NCBI GenBank assembly: GCA_032871835.1
Contig: CM065299.1
Location: 4,869,001-4,933,000, forward strand
DNA: 64,000 nucleotides
DNA from: Dipteronia dyeriana
Lineage: Eukaryota > Streptophyta > Magnoliopsida > Sapindales > Sapindaceae
Direction of reading: 5' to 3'
Under the pieces are notes generated by a model, which worked only from the letters and a program-made list of their open reading frames with translations, was not told the DNA's origin and did not search any database. A program made the translations under genes and the position numbers. Each line of letters begins with the position of its first letter. The first letter of the stretch is position 1. Shown here piece after piece: positions 12,601 through 23,566 of the stretch.

Positions 12601-15600
12601 ACAAAATGACAATATGCATACCAAACAAAATGAAATTCATTGGGAGCTGAGCTCAAACTTCATACTTGAACTACCAGATCGTAGATATTCACAAAAACAT
12701 ATGTACATCTTTAATGAAAATGAGCTATCCAAATGGTAGAATTTGACTTAATATAATATAATTTTTGGAGTGCCAGCAGCCAATTACAACATAATATAGT
12801 TTAATAACAAAATGTGGACAAATTATTACACCACAAGATAATAGAGAGTACACAAAAGTAGATGAAAATAAATACCAAAATTCAATCAATGTTTTATTCA
12901 TAATTCTCGTACATATTGCATAAAAATAACCAAAGTGATAAATTACAATAACAACATAGATTTTTTTTTTGAAACGGCAAGAATATATTAAGAGGCCAAA
13001 GGCCAACCACAAAGAGACAAGAAAGAGAACAGCCGAGGGCCTGCCAAACAACAGGAAAACGCCTAAACAAAAGAAGCAAAACAAGAGCATGAAAAGCTCA
13101 GCAAAAGAAAAGAGCATCCAAGACCTGCACCAAAGAAAAGAAATAGAAGCCCAAGAAACAACACACAAGCACCAAATCCTCACACTAGAAAAACGCGAAA
13201 GAAACAAAACAAAGACAAATGTCACCCCTATCTAGACCATCTGAAGGCCTTTCGAAGTGAGCAGGCTGAAACGAAATTCAACCACCAAGATCGAAAGAAA
13301 TAGGCTGCCGAAACAGCAACCTTGGAGCACTGATATTGGCCATGAAGCGTTTAAAGAGGAGCGCTGATGTAGACAGAAGAAAACAGGCTCTGTGGACAAA
13401 CTTTGCAAAAACTTTGAACCTTTCTCAAAACACACACAACACCAAAACTATCTGTCACCCCAGACCAAAACATCCCCACTAGAGTAGGAACCTATCTTCG
13501 CCAAGTGACCACAAAACCATCACTCATCCCAGACAAAATGAAAGAGAGCCCCTCCCCACATGAAAACCATCACTAACTCTAGCACAACACATCCTTACAA
13601 CCAACAGAACCCTTCTTAGCAAGGTTATCTGCAAAAGAGTTAGAAGTCGGCAGTAGACCACCCGAAGCCTGCCCCAAACTAACTAAGCTACTTCTGATGT
13701 GTAAAATAATCTACTCGAGATAACTTTCTTCAAGATCCCTACTTGTCACCCACTCTACTGCAAGTTTAGAATCACAAGCAATTGTGAGATTCCATCCTAA
13801 CAAATCTGGTCTAGATCCAAATAAATCACAGGCTCTTGCAATGGCAAGCAATTCTGCTGACAGACATCCTGAACCCCAACAAAAGACGAAACAAAAAAAG
13901 CACAAAACCTTGCCAAGGTGATTCCTGAGCACACCACTTATACCAGTGTAACCAGGAGACCCCCTCACCGATCCGTCAACATTGAACTTTAAGCCGTTAG
14001 TCGCAAAGGGAATCCACTTCCCAAATCTAGAATAATTAGTTTTTAAGGCTTCCGAACAACAATCAACAATGTTCAACGGAATAAGAGTTATAGGAATCGA
14101 AGAACCTTTTCCAAAGTGTTTAAACCACCACCCGACTCTGAATCTCACCATATCCTCCAGCCGAATGAAGTCCACCGGAATATCCTTGAAAATAATTTGA
14201 TTGCGAGCTTCCTATATAGACCACACTACTGCAAGCTCGAATTTGTCTTAGTACAAAGATTTTGCCACCCCTCCACCGATCTATTAAAGTTGGAGAAACA
14301 CAATAAGAAAACCCCCACCAGCTAATACAATTTTGCCACAGTCTCCAAGTCCACTTACAATGTAAAAAAGGTGGTCAATTGACTCAACATTGTCTTGGCA
14401 AAAAGGACACTCCAAATTCACACCTACCTGAACCCCACATTTAGAAAGCACCTCCCTAACCAAAACTCTACCACGGAGTAATTGCCAGATGAAAAGCTCA
14501 ATATTGGGAGGACAAATACCCAACCAAACATCTTTGAAGATCGTCTCCTTCTGATCATGCCCATTCTCCAAACATCTCCGAAAAGATTTAACCGAAAACT
14601 CACCAGACCAATCATGAACCCAACTCACTGAATCATGAACTGTATCCATAACTTTAGTGTTCATTAAACAGTCTAAGAAACACCTCCATTGGTAAATCTC
14701 CCAATCAAACAAATTCCTTCTTAAAGATATCTTCCACTCACATTCCGACCCCTCCCTATGCCCATAATTTCTGATACGACCCAATTTATCCAGTGCAAGA
14801 GCATAAATCCTTGGGAAGGCCTCTTTAAGAGAAGACCCTTCCACCATAATGTCTGACCAAAGCCTGGCTCTGTCCCCCTTTCCTACTAACACCCTCACCC
14901 CCTCTTTCAAAATCTGAGTTGAGATCGACCCATTTTTCAAAAGCTTGGCAATTGATTTTGTAAAGACCGAACTACTAGCTCTACAAGCTCAGTCCCACCG
15001 TAAAATTTCCTTTTGGATCCCATATTTAGCACAAATAGCTCGCTTCCATAAACGAGAACTCTCCACACCCATTTGGCCAATAAACCCTTATTCAAGTTTA
15101 AAACCGAACCGACACCTAAGCCCCCTTCCTTTTTGCTCTTGCAAAGAGTTTCCCACTTAATAGAATGAATTTTCCTCTTTTGAATCCCATCATCCCAAAA
15201 AAGAATCCCATCATCCAAAAAAAAAAATCCCTTTTCAATCTTTCAATTGTTTGAGCAATGCTAACCGGCATAGTGAAAACATACATGAACTAGGTTGGTA
15301 AGCTGTTCATCATCGACTTAATAAGCACCAGCCGACCTCCCTTGTTTAGAAATATTTTTTTCCAAGGCACAAGACGACGTTCCACACGTCTAACCAAATA
15401 TGACCAAAAGATCTTTGAACCCGGATGACCTCCAAGAGTCAACCCCAAATACGAGATAGGCAAAGCTGCCCTCACACACCTAAAAATACCAACCCAATCC
15501 CTTGATTGATCGCACACGTTTCCCACCTCAACAATGGACGTTTTATGAAAATTCAAACGCAAACCTGAAACCAGCTCATAACATCTTAGAATTCTCCTAG

Positions 15601-18600
15601 CATTCCGAAGATACTGTTCCTTAGGTTGTAGAAAAACTAAAGTATCATCAGCAAACTGTAAATGGGAAATATGCTCCTCCTCAAAGCCAATACAACTCCT
15701 TTTATCATATTCAGCTCTATCGTTTTTCTGAACAAATCATTCAACCCTTCCGCCACCACAATAAATAAAAGCAGAGAGAGAGAGGATCGCCTTGGCGGAG
15801 ACCCCTCTCCAAGCCAAATTCTCTTGAAGGTTTCCCATTTACCAAAACAGAAAGTTTGGGAGACGATATGCAACCAATTTCTCCATCGCGAACCAAACCC
15901 CATTTGTTTCAACAATTCCTCAAGTAAGAAATGATCCACTGTGTCATAAGCCTTTTCAAAGTCCAGTTTCACCAGTAACCCCCCCTCTTTGCTTGACCTC
16001 CAGTGGTGGATTATCTCCTCTTGCCTATTCTTAACAAAAGCCATTTGCGACCCCCCAATCACCGCATTCACAACTCTCTTCATTCGGTTGGCTAAAATTT
16101 GCAAAAGAATCTTATATAAACACCCCACTAAACTAATAGGTCGGAAACCCGCCATAGACTCCGGTTTATCACATTTAGGAATCAAAGTAATAAACGTTTT
16201 ATTCAAGTCTTTCACAACCGCACCATCTCTATAAAACTCCTCAATAAACTTCATAAAATCCCCTTCAATGACATCCCAATTAGCCTTAACAATGCCTAAA
16301 TTAAACCCATCTGGACCCGGAGCTTTATTTCCGTCACAATTAGCCAAAGCTTCCTTCACCTCCTCCAAGCTGAACTTTTCTTCTAACCAAGCACTGTCCA
16401 CAACTGAAAGTTTATTAAAAGATAGATCGGTAGCCATCGGACGTTTCCACTTTACTTTCCTATAATGATTCTCAAAATAATTTGCCACCCTCGTGCTAAT
16501 CTCCTCCTTATCTGAAACCCACACACCATCAAAATTAATATTCTCAATAAAGTTTCTGCACTGCCTATCACAAGCCACCGAATGGAAAAACTTAGTGTTC
16601 CTGTCTCCTTCCAGCAACCACTTGACCCTAGACTTTTGTTTCCAATCTTGTTCCTCCAAATGGATCGCCTTCCAAAAATCTAACATTATCTTCATTCTTT
16701 CATGCCTTAAAAAATCTGTCCACCCATCCGAAGCCGCAGTGGCATCAATCCTGGACAATTGGTCTTCAAGGCTCTTCGTAGTAGACTTCCCTATATTACA
16801 CCTCCCAACCCATATCTTGATACAGAACTTAGAACCTCTCAATTTTGTTTGCAAAATATAACTGCTAGACCCTCTAGGTTTGAAACCAGCCCATCCTTTC
16901 TTCACCTCATTCATCAGACCCTTATCCTCTAGCCAATTGTTCTGAAACCTAAAAGGGCACGGACCCCAATTGTCCTCCGAAACACCTAGAGTGATGGCAC
17001 TATGATCAGAAATCGATCTTGGGAGCCCTCTCTGAACCATCGTCGGAAACCAGGATAGAATAAGAGGGGACACCAAAAAGCGGTCAAGCCTGGCCCACAC
17101 CCCCTCTACATTGTAGGGTATGAGATCCATTATTGAAACAAACAGGTAACAAAACTTCAAACTAAGTGTTACCTTTAAAAGTATTAAACACAGTCTTCAA
17201 ATTCTTGGAGACAAAATTTGTTATTCTCTACTTTATATCTCTCTTTTTCTTATTTTATCTGTCTCTTTTAACCTTGAGAGTCTCATAAATTTTTGAGAAA
17301 TATTTTCTTTGCTTTACCGCTCTTTACATCTATATTTCAACCTTTTCATACCTATTGTCATATATATATATATATATATATTTAGTGGTGTGAATTGTTA
17401 GATTCAACTATTTTATATATTGATTGAGTCAAAGTAGTTGAATCTAATGGAGTTGATCTTTCAAGAACTCAAATTTCAAAACATCCAAATGATAACATGA
17501 CAAACCAGAATATTCATAAATAATAAAAATTAAACACACAGATTTATTCTCACTCACCATTATCTTGGTTTCAACTTTGAACATCAATTTTTTTTTTCCT
17601 ATAAGGAAAAAAATAAGACTACTAAATCTGCATAATTCTCGAGAACCAAGTTTTGTTATGTGTTCTAAATGTTAATAAAATCCTCTACATGTATTTAAGT
17701 GAACAACTTGTAATCTTTATTATTGTATTATTTAAACATTTGAACTGTCAAAAAAAAGTGAAATAACATTTCATTTTTCAATATCATTGGTGTGTAATTA
17801 GACATAATCATAAAGAAGACAAACCAATTCCACTCAACTTCGGAAGGAAACAAAAGTTGTTGTATTGTATCCAAGCAACTTCTAATACAAATTTCTCCAT
17901 ATGGGTTGAGAGCCAATAATTACACAAACTAAACTTTAAAACTTACAGTCATTTAAAACTGGAAGAAAAGAAAACATGAGTCTGTTTTTTATTTTTATTT
18001 TAATTAAAGATTCAAATTAGTTAATATATACTTGGCCAATCTAACTGATGAATGTTATGCAACATCAATAAACTCATTTTAATTAGAAAATACATATAAC
18101 TATTCCTAAAAGAAAAATGACTATGTCCTTCACATTCCTTGAAAGAAAACTTCATTATATAAAGGAATAAAGGAATTAAGGAATTTTCATTCTCATTTAT
18201 GTATATATTTCTTTACAGATGCCACTTGGTTCTGTTTGTGGCGGTGTCTATGCAACAATCGGTGACTGCACAAGATTCATGATTCTACTTTTGCCATCTT
18301 TAATTCGATTGATTCAAAGTATACGACTTTTATTTTGTGGGATTGACATCGGTACTCATGGTGGGAATGGTTAGTTCCCATTATGTGACTATTTTATTAG
18401 CATAAACTAATTTTTGTTTCGTTCGTTGACAACTAACAAGTTTAATACTTTATTTGTTTATCATGATTTTCAGCTGTTAAATATTTTATTGCGGTGGCGG
18501 TGGTTGTTCTATCGGCATTAAGATTCTTTTACTCTGAAAGTCGGACAATATTTATTACATGGATCATTTTCTGTGCCTTGAACTCTGTCCTTTGTAGCAT

Positions 18601-19622
18601 TTGGGATGTGTTGATGGACTGGGATTTGAGGTACGTGAAATGCTCCTTTACACAGAATATTCATCGAATTCATTAATTTTAATATCAGAGGTACAATGTT
18701 GTTATAAACCAAGTATGATATGTGAAACCGGAAGATGCCTAATGCTATTCTCTATGTTGCAGACATTTCGCTGAAGCTTTCCATGTTAACTCACTCAACT
18801 TTTGGTACCAATTATTGTTCGGATGGAAATTGGTAAGAATATATGTTCTTGCTATTGCTAATGTAATGTGGTGGAAGTTATTGCTAATGCAATAATCAAT
18901 GAATTGATTTGCAGGCATATATTTGGGCGGCAGGGAGTAATGCCATTCTTAGATGTACTTTGCTATGGTCATATAAGCTGCTGAAGAAGTCAGACAAGTT
19001 TGTGTTTATGATTACAACATTAGAGATTTTCCGAAGATTTCAGTTTACTGTATTCCGTGTGGTCAAGATGTGGACACAACTACCGCCAGCAGACCAAGGA
19101 GTACAGGTTCCACCACCAACAGAAGTACCTCCACAACTACCGCCAGCAGACCATGGAGTACAGATTCCACCTCCAGCAGACCATGGAGTACAGGTTCCAC
19201 CACCAGCGAAAGTACCTCCACAACTACCGCCAGCAGACCATGGAGTACAAGTTCCACCGCCATCGGAAGTACCTCCACAACTACCGCCAGTAGACCATGG
19301 AGTACAGGTTCCACTGCCAGCGGAAGTACCTCCACAACTACCACCAGCAGACATACCACCACCACAGCCAGCGGACAACAATGCAATTAATCAGGGAGGA
19401 GGGGAAAATGGTGGCGCGCAGCCCATCCATCACAACTGAATAGGGTGGCAGCTCATTGCAACCCCCATGAACCAAGTAAGGGTTTGGACATGCACAGCAT
19501 TATTATGAATTATCAATATTTTCATTTATAGTTTATATTCACATGTATTATTCTAACACATTTTCAGTTTTTGTCAGGTGGACAACACTACATTGACCGA
19601 GCTGGTGACATGGAGTCTTTGA
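6543..19622 (+). CDS. EXS-domain (ERD1/XPR1/SYG1) membrane protein, copy 1
   Basis: Exons: 6543-6581, 6691-6765, 8942-9076, 9170-9226, 11992-12039, 18219-18369, 18474-18630, 18763-18832 and 18915-19439, plus a terminal exon at 19578-19622. All have GT-AG borders and compatible phases, giving about 418 residues before a TGA at 19437. The first two exons are the least certain. Diagnostic EXS features are FLADILTS, the [10 protein letters not shown] block, [26 protein letters not shown] and [10 protein letters not shown]...FRV. The order and wording fit the plant EXS-only family (Arabidopsis At5g35730/At2g32295 type) better than SPX-EXS PHO1. EXS proteins are multi-pass membrane proteins; in XPR1/PHO1 the domain takes part in phosphate export, but substrate here is unknown. 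The tail after FRVVKMW is a proline-rich minisatellite translation. No start codon or SPX exon is identified. Intron 5 (12040-18218) holds an antisense LINE. Reading past 19437 into the terminal exon would require TGG in place of TGA. Confidence 0.8.
6650..6684. repeat. (AT)n microsatellite
   Basis: Simple AT run immediately before the acceptor tttgtag of the second candidate EXS exon at 6691. Confidence 0.8.
7900..8061. mobile_element. Small MITE, PIF/Harbinger-like
   Basis: A 162-bp segment starts gctctttggtttgtgtttt and ends caaacgccacc, imperfect inverted ends. It is flanked on both sides by tta (7897-7899 and 8062-8064), the target duplication typical of PIF/Harbinger. A direct repeat of ctttttctttactttttttt sits just outside at about 7771 and 7872. 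It lies in an intron of the EXS gene. Confidence 0.4.
8655..8775 (+). repeat. Dispersed repeat R relative with tRNA-like boxes
   Basis: It reads gacaagatgaagttgg, then ctcctcacacctgcacc, then gtgggttcgaattctcc, followed by cccaaatttatatgctaatg. The ggttcgaattc block is a near-consensus pol III B box. It lies in an EXS intron. Confidence 0.45.
9227..10754. other. Intron 4 of EXS gene, no gene seen
   Basis: AT-rich sequence between exons 9170-9226 and 11992-12039. It contains two short GGGCC-bearing patches near 9710-9770 and 10600-10650 that look like repeat debris. Confidence 0.4.
10755..11115 (-). mobile_element. Truncated LINE 3' end
   Basis: On the minus strand it ends ctttaataaattgcagttc followed by an A run (T run at 10755-10765), the same 3' signature as the larger LINEs here. 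The upstream part has no intact reading frame. It stops close to the left edge of the large duplication near 11121. Confidence 0.55.
12961..17160 (-). mobile_element. Antisense L1-type LINE in EXS intron (copy 1)
   Basis: The element reads on the minus strand, with its poly(A) seen as ttttttttttgaaacggcaag at 12961. Its 5' end lies near 17160, inside the C-terminal part of the endonuclease domain, so it is 5'-truncated. The same insertion is in duplication copy 2, so it landed before the duplication. It enlarges an EXS intron to over 6 kb, in the orientation opposite to the host gene. Confidence 0.88.
13711..17160 (-). pseudogene. LINE ORF2 remnant: endonuclease C-end, RT, zinc knuckle, RNase H
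   Basis: Read from high to low coordinates. About 17100-16980 has [10 protein letters not shown]...[10 protein letters not shown], the end of an AP-endonuclease. About 16640-16560 has [17 protein letters not shown]. The reverse transcriptase follows, with [21 protein letters not shown] and [21 protein letters not shown]. At about 15660 the frame is lost just before the FADD block. 15562-15290 has [18 protein letters not shown] and APWKK-type thumb sequence. 14940-14284 has the zf-RVT-like [14 protein letters not shown]. 14175-13711 is RNase H with [14 protein letters not shown] and CDSK carrying the acidic residues. RNase H after RT is typical of plant L1 elements. At least three frame breaks make it non-functional. 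Confidence 0.88.
17161..18218. other. Rest of EXS intron, no gene seen
   Basis: AT-rich intron DNA ending in the acceptor ttctttacag. It includes a short (AT)n at 17363-17382. It is almost identical to 57768-58820 in copy 2. Confidence 0.5.
19073..19355 (+). repeat. 57-bp coding minisatellite, four units
   Basis: The unit begins gtacctccacaactaccgcc and is 57 bp, coding the 19-residue repeat [19 protein letters not shown]. Unit starts are at about 19123, 19209, 19266 and 19323. A partial leading unit and an inserted half unit (about 30 bp, PADHGVQ) are also present. The period is a multiple of three, so the frame is kept whatever the copy number. Other frames on both strands are also open here, but only as a by-product of the repeat. 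Confidence 0.9.
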
Positions 19623-21235
19623 CGATATTATCAAACTTTTTATATATATACATAAATATATATTAATATATAGAGTGATTTACATTAAATATACATTATC
19701 AAACTTTTAAAGATGATTTACATTAAATATTTGGAAATTGTGTACAAGTTAACTATTATAAAGATGGATGATAGAATTTCTTGGCATTGATATTTTGAAG
19801 TTTTTGTTTTGTAGTATGATTTCTAATGTATGAATAACTTTTGATTGCTTATATTTAGTTATTATTATTACCAGTATGTTAACAAGTGTGATGTACTGAA
19901 GTTGGTAGGGTTGGTCATGAGTTTTTTGAGGTTTGGGATGAAAACCTAACTTAGGTCTTTTCAGTTTTTTTTTTCAATATGTTTATATCTTTGGTGAAAT
20001 TTAATGACATTTATTGAATTTTGAAGTGTTTTTTTTTTGCGTGAATAATACTAAGAATGCAATGCACTTGTGGAATTTTTTCGAGTACAAAAACTATTTT
20101 TTTCTAATTTTATTAAAAGTAAAACATTAAAAATAGCGAAATATTGAAAAACATATATTTTAAATTCTGAAAAATCCTCAAATTTTTGCTAGACATATAT
20201 TTTAATTTTCTTATATTGCATGCAAAAAATATCAACAAAATACATTAATCTTTTTTTAAAAAAATTAAATGCTCATTGCGTTAAGGTTAAGAGGTATCCA
20301 ATACATATACATATATATGTAGCTGGTCGAACTAGAATTAATTATGGATTGGGTCGGATTGTATTAAGCCCAAGACAACTTTAGTCGAGCCGGAAGAGAT
20401 TAGGATGTCGTCTCCTTCGTGAACCTGCCAATGTAGATGGTCTGTCGGTTTGGATTATTGGTCTTCTCCGTCGTACCAGCCAAAGAACAAGAATAAAGTA
20501 ATATATATTGGGATGAAATAATAGTGGGGTTAGTATCTTAGCCTTAGGTATGCTTGGGCTGAGCAGTTATCTGTTAGGATTTTTGAATAAGGATGAGATT
20601 CAATTCTAATGGCCAGAAATTATATGAACAGATCTTTGATGTGCTTGATGAACTTGCTTTTTCTTTCCGTCGATTTTTTTCCAGAGCCTTTTATGTGATA
20701 GAGATCTGCTATTTATAGGCTAAAACTTATTCCCAACGTTCATATATCAGTTACTAAAGGTGGACGTGAATCGAGGAGAGATTTCCTCCCCTTTGTATCC
20801 TCATTGAATCATCAGTTACTCATTACTTGTAACCAACATCTAACTTGGTCTTCAACTCTAACTCCTTCTTCGTCTACGTAAGGATTGGGTTTTAATCAAT
20901 GTAATGGGTCTGGATAAGACCCAACATCAATGGAGGCCTCATATGTTGGGCCTATAAGCCATTTTTTATCTACCACACTTTGTCCCCCACTCTTTAAAGA
21001 TAGGATCTCCAAATTTGAAGAGTGATTTCGATTGAGTATGTTCATGTCATCGATTGGTGAGCCGACCATGTTGAAGTGATTTAATCCTTCGAAAGGTTTA
21101 TTTTTGTCGAGTGGGGAGATGATAATGTTGAGTGATCTTTGATATTCTTCTCGGAGTAGTTTGCCGTTCGAAGGACAATAACGTAAATACTGGAAGTCAA
21201 ATCGATGGGACAATTACATTTTGGTTTTCCGATGA
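19623..21235. other. Downstream of EXS copy 1, no gene seen
   Basis: AT-rich to about 20330, then moderate-GC unique-looking sequence. An open minus-strand frame at 20896-21213 (105 codons) is matched in copy 2 at 61563-61880. Equal length in recent duplicates is weak evidence for coding, and it has no recognisable motif. Confidence 0.4.
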
Positions 21236-22819
21236 TGTAACACCCATCTCTTTCAGGCCTAATCGAAAGGCCAATTTGAAAAAAATTTGGATAGAGGTGA
21301 AAATGAAAAGCCATCAGGTGAGTAAGCCTAGGTGATCTGCATGACTGGCAGGCAGCTGTGAGTTTAGTTAATTAGCTCACAACTTCAACTGTGTCCTTCC
21401 ATAAGTATATATATTGGAGGATAAACGTTGTGAGAGCTAGAAAGCAATAGAATCCAGCGGAGGAAAGGAAAGAGAAGGAGAAGTCAGTGAAGCTCTCTCT
21501 TGTGATTATAGATTTCAGTTGATTATTCTTTGGTTCCAGTTTTTAATTGGATCTTGTGTGATTGTTAGGGAAAGAAGATGAAGTAAGGGAACCTAGCATA
21601 CTTGGTCCGAATTAAGCTTGACGTCTAAGTTGTGAGTGAATAAGTTTTCAGTTTTGTTTTTAACTCAAAAGTTTTCAGTTTTATGCTTAAGATTAATTGC
21701 TGCAAATCATTTAAGTTTTTTATTGCTTTTTATGATTGATGGTGATGATACAGAGAATTGAAAGTATGTTTTATGCTTATATTAGCATTCAGAACCAGTT
21801 ATATTATTTTTATGAATTATCAAGAAGAGATTATGATTTCTACAAAAGCACCATTGTCTGTACCATTCCCCAGTTATGAGTATTGTTGGCTTTTGGGGCC
21901 GTTTTACATATGTGTATGTCAGTCGAGTTGCTATGCATGTGTATGACCAGAGAAAGAGTAACCGAGTCGCTCTGTACGTGTATGACCAGAAGTTATTCCC
22001 GACTCTGCGTTTGCACGAAGTAATTCGACTTACGTATTGAAGATATCCCTGGGTACTAATTTGGTGCAGATTAAGATTTTATAAATTATCTTATTCTTAT
22101 TCAGAAAAGAGATGCATTCAGTTTATTCAGTTTATTAAGTACGAAAGTAGATATATTATTTTTACTATGTATTACTGGATGCATGTTGAAAAGTTGTTCA
22201 GAAATGTTTTTTTAAAAGTTTCCATTCACTCACTCGGTGTTAGCGCTCATTCTTTCACTTCTAAAATATTTTTCCAGGTAACTGCTCGGTTGTACGGACT
22301 CAGAAGTCTTGAGGTGGGCCACTCGATGACATCAGGAAGCATAAAAGTCATGCATTTTTAATTTTCATGTGCATATTTAGAAATGTGAGGTCAGCATGGT
22401 CGGGACGGTAGGCATGGTCAGAACGTGGTCGGATTTCTACTCGGTCTGTTCGGCCTATTCTGCCTACTTGGCCTACTCGGCCCACTAGACCTATTCGGTC
22501 TACTCGGCCTACTCGGGTTTCTTACTCGGCCTGTTCGGTTTTCTGGCCGGGACGGACTTGTGTGTTAGTTTTTAAAGTGGTCGGTTTTTGGTCCGATCGG
22601 TCATTTTTGATAAACTTTTTGTAACGAACGAAAATATGAAAAGAAATTATAATTATTTACATTTTGTACTCTCCAATATTTTCCTTACATTTTTTTTATG
22701 TTTAAAAGCAAGTATTTTCTATGGATATTTTAGTAGAAAGTTCTTTTATCATGCTAGTAAAAGTTCAGCCCACAGGGTCTCCCTCATACTCAAGAGAGGA
22801 GTCGGGATGGGTCCTGTCA
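21236..22819 (+). mobile_element. Solo LTR, family L, plus orientation
   Basis: The 1584-bp segment starts tgtaacaccc and ends gggtcctgtca, i.e. TG...CA. It is absent at the matching place in copy 2 (near 61900). The flanking five bases (gatga left, ggtgc right, agtgc in the empty site) sit exactly where a 5-bp target duplication should be but have diverged. It contains a ctcggcctac-type decamer array near 22440-22530. No internal region or second LTR in direct orientation is present, so it is a solo LTR. Confidence 0.8.
21404..21413 (+). promoter_or_regulatory. Candidate LTR TATA box
   Basis: agtatatata in the solo LTR, followed by a purine-rich leader (gagagctagaaagc). The reverse-oriented LTR keeps the same motif near 25524. 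The role is inferred from position in the LTR. Confidence 0.35.
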
Positions 22820-23566
22820 GGTGCTGATGTCATATGATACTTTTATGGTGCGTTCCTCGAGGTGTTTCAAATTTCCAAATCGCGTAGTTGCCTTAGTGGG
22901 TTGGTAACCGAAGGGACACTGACACGTGACATGTAAGGTTAAATGTCTCTAGTTTAAGTTTCTAGCTCTATAAACTGATTGTAAGGGGGTTTTTAACTCC
23001 ACTTTCAAATTTTGAAAAGAAACACTTACCAGAAGATCAAGATTTTTCGCAAGACTACTTTGTCTTCCAATCAATTTATCCCGGTTTCGATTAATTTGTT
23101 CCAGTGACTCAAAGGTTAGTAAAAATGTACGCTATCTTCCTTCTTTCCCGTTCAAGATTTGTTTTCGAGATATAATATACGTAAACTATGTTTTAATCTT
23201 TCCTGAGGAAAAAACGTGTACTTCAATGTTTTTTGATTTTTTTTTGTTTGGTGATTTATGAAATTCTTGCCATGTTGAATCTTCCTGTGTGGTGTATTTG
23301 TAAGTTATATTTTATTTTTGTTGTTATACCGTGAATTGAGTGTCTAGTCTTCTTGGTAGTCGCTCGATTTAGGTTAGTGGAGAGTTTGATCGATTTTTCC
23401 TTTTAAGAGAGTCGTAGGTTCCAACCCTAGATAACCCTAGGCTGTGATTGTAACGTTTCAATTTACCTGATTTCTGCATTTTTTACATGCCAGCTTTACT
23501 TTTTGGAGATACTATGTCCAACGATCGTACTATTTAAGAACCTCATCTTTATTAGACCCCCGAATA
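22820..23566. other. Leader of gag-like pseudogene, no gene seen
   Basis: Matches 61900-62642 in copy 2. It contains a possible leader intron, but no open frame of note. Confidence 0.35.

Noticed and set aside
19040..19390. Long open frames in other frames and on the minus strand across the proline-repeat region (also 59644-60104).
   Set aside because: A 57-bp repeat without stops in any frame keeps all frames open. Only the plus frame continues from the EXS exon through a proper splice phase.
20896..21213. Minus-strand 105-codon frame conserved in copy 2.
   Set aside because: The copies are recent duplicates, so shared openness proves little. There is no start context, motif or codon pattern to support it.
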